Positions 63,867 to 64,000 of a DNA stretch of 64,000 nt are shown piece by piece. A program made the translations under genes and the position numbers. The stretch is from Streptomyces fumanus. Its GTDB lineage: Bacteria > Actinomycetota > Actinomycetes > Streptomycetales > Streptomycetaceae. The notes beneath the pieces are model-generated. The model saw nothing but the letters and a program-made list of their open reading frames with translations, was not told where the DNA came from and did no database searches. Numbering within the stretch: position 1 is the stretch's first letter; each line of letters starts with the position of its first letter. The stretch spans positions 109,107-173,106 of the forward strand of contig NZ_BNBI01000016.1 in assembly GCF_014655295.1 (NCBI RefSeq). The letters run 5' to 3'.

Positions 63867-64000
63867 TCAGCCCACGACCGTCCAGGTGTCGCCGCCGGCC
63901 AGGAGTGCGGCGAGGTCGCCCTTGCCGTTCTGTTCGACGGCGGTGTCGAGTTGGTCGGCCATCTGTGTGTCGTAGACGGGCCGGTCCACGCAGCGCAGGA
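63867..64000 (-). CDS. 2-oxoacid:ferredoxin oxidoreductase beta subunit (C-terminus only)
   Basis: 44 residues are visible before the stop at 63867. They read RPVYDTQMADQLDTAVEQN, then KGDLAALLAGGDTWTVVG, which I recognise as the C-terminal end of actinobacterial KorB-type beta subunits. The enzyme oxidises 2-oxoglutarate or another 2-oxoacid with CoA and reduces ferredoxin, using thiamine diphosphate. The catalytic domain lies outside the window. Confidence 0.75.
   Translation of the reverse strand, partial: LRCVDRPVYDTQMADQLDTAVEQNGKGDLAALLAGGDTWTVVG

Overview
The window is high-GC actinobacterial chromosome (GTG starts common, GC-rich third codon positions, start/stop overlaps of the ATGA and GTGA type). 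It is almost certainly from Streptomyces: a 14-gene nuoA-N operon sits beside the futalosine-pathway gene mqnC, a menaquinone methyltransferase, a geranylgeranyl-reductase-type gene and a polyprenyl synthase, an arrangement I recognise from Streptomyces chromosomes. No rRNA, tRNA, phage, insertion sequence or CRISPR was seen.

Layout. 1-2061: end of a prepilin peptidase, mqnC and a small imidazolonepropionase-like gene. 2085-7121: a GH18 chitinase-like lipoprotein, then a three-gene exopolysaccharide group (small membrane protein, fused deacetylase/processive glycosyltransferase, acyltransferase). 7145-10236: menG, a PASTA-domain protein, a GNAT acetyltransferase and the prenyl reductase. 10356-11210: an NlpC/P60 wall hydrolase. 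11211-11953: a long regulatory region with Rex-like operators. 11954-28024: nuoA-N, closed by a strong terminator. 28220-30253: recQ.

30588-37553 is a minus-strand operon: GntR regulator, AprB-like ferredoxin, substrate-binding lipoprotein with a NosL-like tail, ABC permease, ABC ATPase, and an AprA/FrdA-like flavoprotein fused to HEAT repeats and broken by a single-base frameshift. 37833-40161 holds an M56 metallopeptidase and fumarylacetoacetase. 40542-51376 is a cell-surface polysaccharide locus of two converging operons: aminotransferase, flippase, polymerase-like protein, small membrane protein and GH26-like enzyme on plus; CelD-like acyltransferase, glycosyltransferase and polysaccharide deacetylase on minus. 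The aminotransferase ends in about 18 copies of an 18-bp repeat.

51586-64000: HAD phosphatase; an SLT-domain wall enzyme under a clear c-di-AMP (ydaO) riboswitch; polyprenyl synthase; LolA-like protein with an ABC transporter; amidase; TPR protein; VOC protein; RarD transporter; a QorB-like reductase divergent from an HxlR regulator; and the C-terminus of a 2-oxoacid:ferredoxin oxidoreductase beta subunit.

The unifying theme of the conserved parts is respiration: quinone ring synthesis (mqnC, menG), side-chain synthesis and reduction (polyprenyl synthase, GGR), the proton-pumping NADH dehydrogenase that uses the quinone, and electron-transfer oxidoreductases nearby. The parts that look accessory are the AprBA-like/ABC operon and the polysaccharide locus.
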